From an uncultured Roseburia sp. (GTDB lineage: Bacteria; Bacillota; Clostridia; Lachnospirales; Lachnospiraceae), in assembly GCA_947644305.1 (NCBI GenBank), contig CANRYS010000018.1, positions 1 through 64,000 of the forward strand: 64,000 nt of DNA. The letters run 5' to 3'. Shown piece after piece: positions 62,915 to 64,000 of the stretch. The notes under the pieces are model-generated. The model was not told the origin of the DNA and ran no database searches. It saw nothing but the letters and a program-made list of their open reading frames with translations. Position numbers and translations under genes: made by a program. The first letter of the stretch is position 1. Every line of letters starts with the position of its first letter.

Positions 62915-64000
62915 ATGAAAGCTTATTTGATTCTGGAAGATGGAACCGTATTTACCGGAAAAAGTATTGGAAGTACAAGGGAAGTGATCAGTGAGATCGT
63001 ATTTAACACTTCCATGACTGGCTATCTGGAGGTGCTGACGGATCCCAGTTACGCGGGACAGGCGGTGGCAATGACCTATCCTCTCATTGGTAATTATGGC
63101 ATATGCCGGAGGGATATGGAGTCAAAGTGTTCTAGTGTGGATGGCTTTATTGTCCGTGAATTGTCCAGGCTCAGCAGCAATTTCCGGGATGAGCAGAGCG
63201 TCCAGGAGTTTCTGGTGGAGCAGGATATTCCTGGAATTGAAGGCATCGATACCCGCGCCCTCACCAAGATTCTGAGGGAAAAGGGAACGATGAATGGCAT
63301 GATCACCACCAATGCGGCCTATGATCTGGATGCCGTCATCAGTCAGTTAAAACAATATAGTGTCCTCGGCGTTGTTGACAGGGTGACAACAAAAGAAGTT
63401 GTATCCTATCAACCGGGGGATTTCGATACAGATAGCAGCATTCCGGTCACGAAGAAGGTTGCTATTCTTGATGTTGGGACAAAATTTAATATTGCCAGAT
63501 GTCTGTTGAGGCGGGGGTGTGAGGTGACGATCTATCCTGCGCGGACGAAAGCGGAGGATATTCTGGCGGGGAATCCTGATGGGATCATGATCACCAATGG
63601 CCCGGGGGATCCAAAGGACTGCGGGGAAGTGATCGAGAATCTGAAAACCCTTTATGCCTCAGAGGTGCCAATCTTTGCTATCTGTCTTGGCCATCAGTTG
63701 ATGGCCCTTGCCATGGGTGCGGATACCGAGAAGATGAAGTATGGACACCGGGGAGCGAATCATCCAGTGAAGGATCTGGAGACCGGGAGAGTCTACATCT
63801 CATCCCAGAACCACGGGTACGTGGTAAAAGAGGACACCATTCCAGAGGGAGTGGCGGAGACGGCCTTTATCAATGTGAACGACGGTACCGTAGAGGGACT
63901 TCGATATGTAGGAAAAAATATTTTTACGGTACAGTTTCACCCGGAGGCATGTGCCGGACCAAAGGATTCTGAAATATTATTTGAGCGGTTTATGAGTATG
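62915..64000 (+). CDS. carA: Carbamoyl-phosphate synthase small subunit (runs off window end)
   Basis: 362 codons are open to the window edge without a stop, close to the full length of CarA. The N-terminal domain begins KAYLILEDGTVFTGKSIG. The class I glutamine amidotransferase domain has the nucleophile Cys in FAICLGHQLMALA, preceded by MITNGPGDPKDC, and the His-Glu pair in VQFHPEACAGP. It supplies ammonia from glutamine to CarB for arginine and pyrimidine synthesis, which fits a glutamine-linked operon. Start ATG 62915 follows TGGAGG. It is placed 17 bases after the ANTAR gene, so it may share the gltB operon's control. Confidence 0.95.
   Translation, partial: MKAYLILEDGTVFTGKSIGSTREVISEIVFNTSMTGYLEVLTDPSYAGQAVAMTYPLIGNYGICRRDMESKCSSVDGFIVRELSRLSSNFRDEQSVQEFLVEQDIPGIEGIDTRALTKILREKGTMNGMITTNAAYDLDAVISQLKQYSVLGVVDRVTTKEVVSYQPGDFDTDSSIPVTKKVAILDVGTKFNIARCLLRRGCEVTIYPARTKAEDILAGNPDGIMITNGPGDPKDCGEVIENLKTLYASEVPIFAICLGHQLMALAMGADTEKMKYGHRGANHPVKDLETGRVYISSQNHGYVVKEDTIPEGVAETAFINVNDGTVEGLRYVGKNIFTVQFHPEACAGPKDSEILFERFMSM

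Overview
The window reads as chromosome of a gut-type Clostridia bacterium, most likely Lachnospiraceae. The grounds are strong AGGAGG ribosome-binding sites, a cyclic-lactone (Agr-type) peptide system, many secreted proteins with Lys-rich Ig-like or BspA-type LRR domains, a GH30 xylanase and a DUF1680 arabinofuranosidase, and a clostridial-style gltBD and arg layout. Most of the window is moderate-GC DNA with tight operons. Roughly 1-3.1 kb and 15.5-20.7 kb are visibly AT-rich and look acquired.

Layout. 1-3 kb is a decayed mobile-element zone: a frameshifted large serine recombinase tail, an IS200/IS605 TnpA remnant with its right-end hairpin, and small cargo genes including a zinc-ribbon protein and a PC4-like ssDNA-binding protein. 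3.0-9.4 kb is a compact three-gene operon (DUF6361 protein, double-HKD phospholipase D-like protein, large SF2 helicase) with its own promoter. It looks like an unassigned anti-phage or DNA-processing system. 9.4-12.9 kb is a heterodimeric ABC exporter. 13.0-15.5 kb is a large secreted LRR protein. 15.5-18.5 kb is an agr-like quorum-sensing locus in which agrD is divergent from agrCAB, with a pair of LytTR-type direct repeats between them. It is followed by three possible output genes. 20.8-24.8 kb is an alpha-glucoside PTS / 6-phospho-alpha-glucosidase operon. 25-33.3 kb holds an orphan radical SAM protein, a GH30 xylanase, an AraC regulator, a large secreted GH127-like arabinofuranosidase and a zinc-dependent phospholipase C-like protein. 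33.3-37.3 kb is an overlapping housekeeping cluster (pgeF, queH, apbE, MATE). 37.4-39.9 kb is a UBA/DUF4342 protein plus a two-component system. 40-45.7 kb is a multidomain subtilase and two tandemly duplicated LRR proteins.

45.7-53.3 kb is arginine biosynthesis: argG is divergent from a lipoprotein gene and argCJBD, with two ARG-box-like palindromes in the shared region. A 271-bp highly structured inverted-repeat element lies between argB and argD. A HD-GYP phosphodiesterase follows. 54.7-64 kb is a nitrogen-assimilation operon: promoter, leader hairpin/terminator, gltB, gltD, a glutamine-synthetase-like gene, an ANTAR regulator, and carA running off the edge.

The most interesting signal is the glutamine-synthetase-like protein at 61.0-62.3 kb. 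It keeps the GS fold over its whole length but has lost most of the metal-binding and catalytic residues. It sits directly upstream of an ANTAR RNA-binding antiterminator whose receiver domain has lost its phosphoacceptor residues, and the operon carries an attenuator-like leader. Together these suggest an undescribed sensor/antiterminator pair for nitrogen status, analogous in logic to NasS/NasT. The DUF6361/PLD/helicase operon, the three-hairpin repeat element and the subtilase-CBM2-phospholipase C-like fusion are the next best leads. No tRNA, rRNA or CRISPR array was seen.
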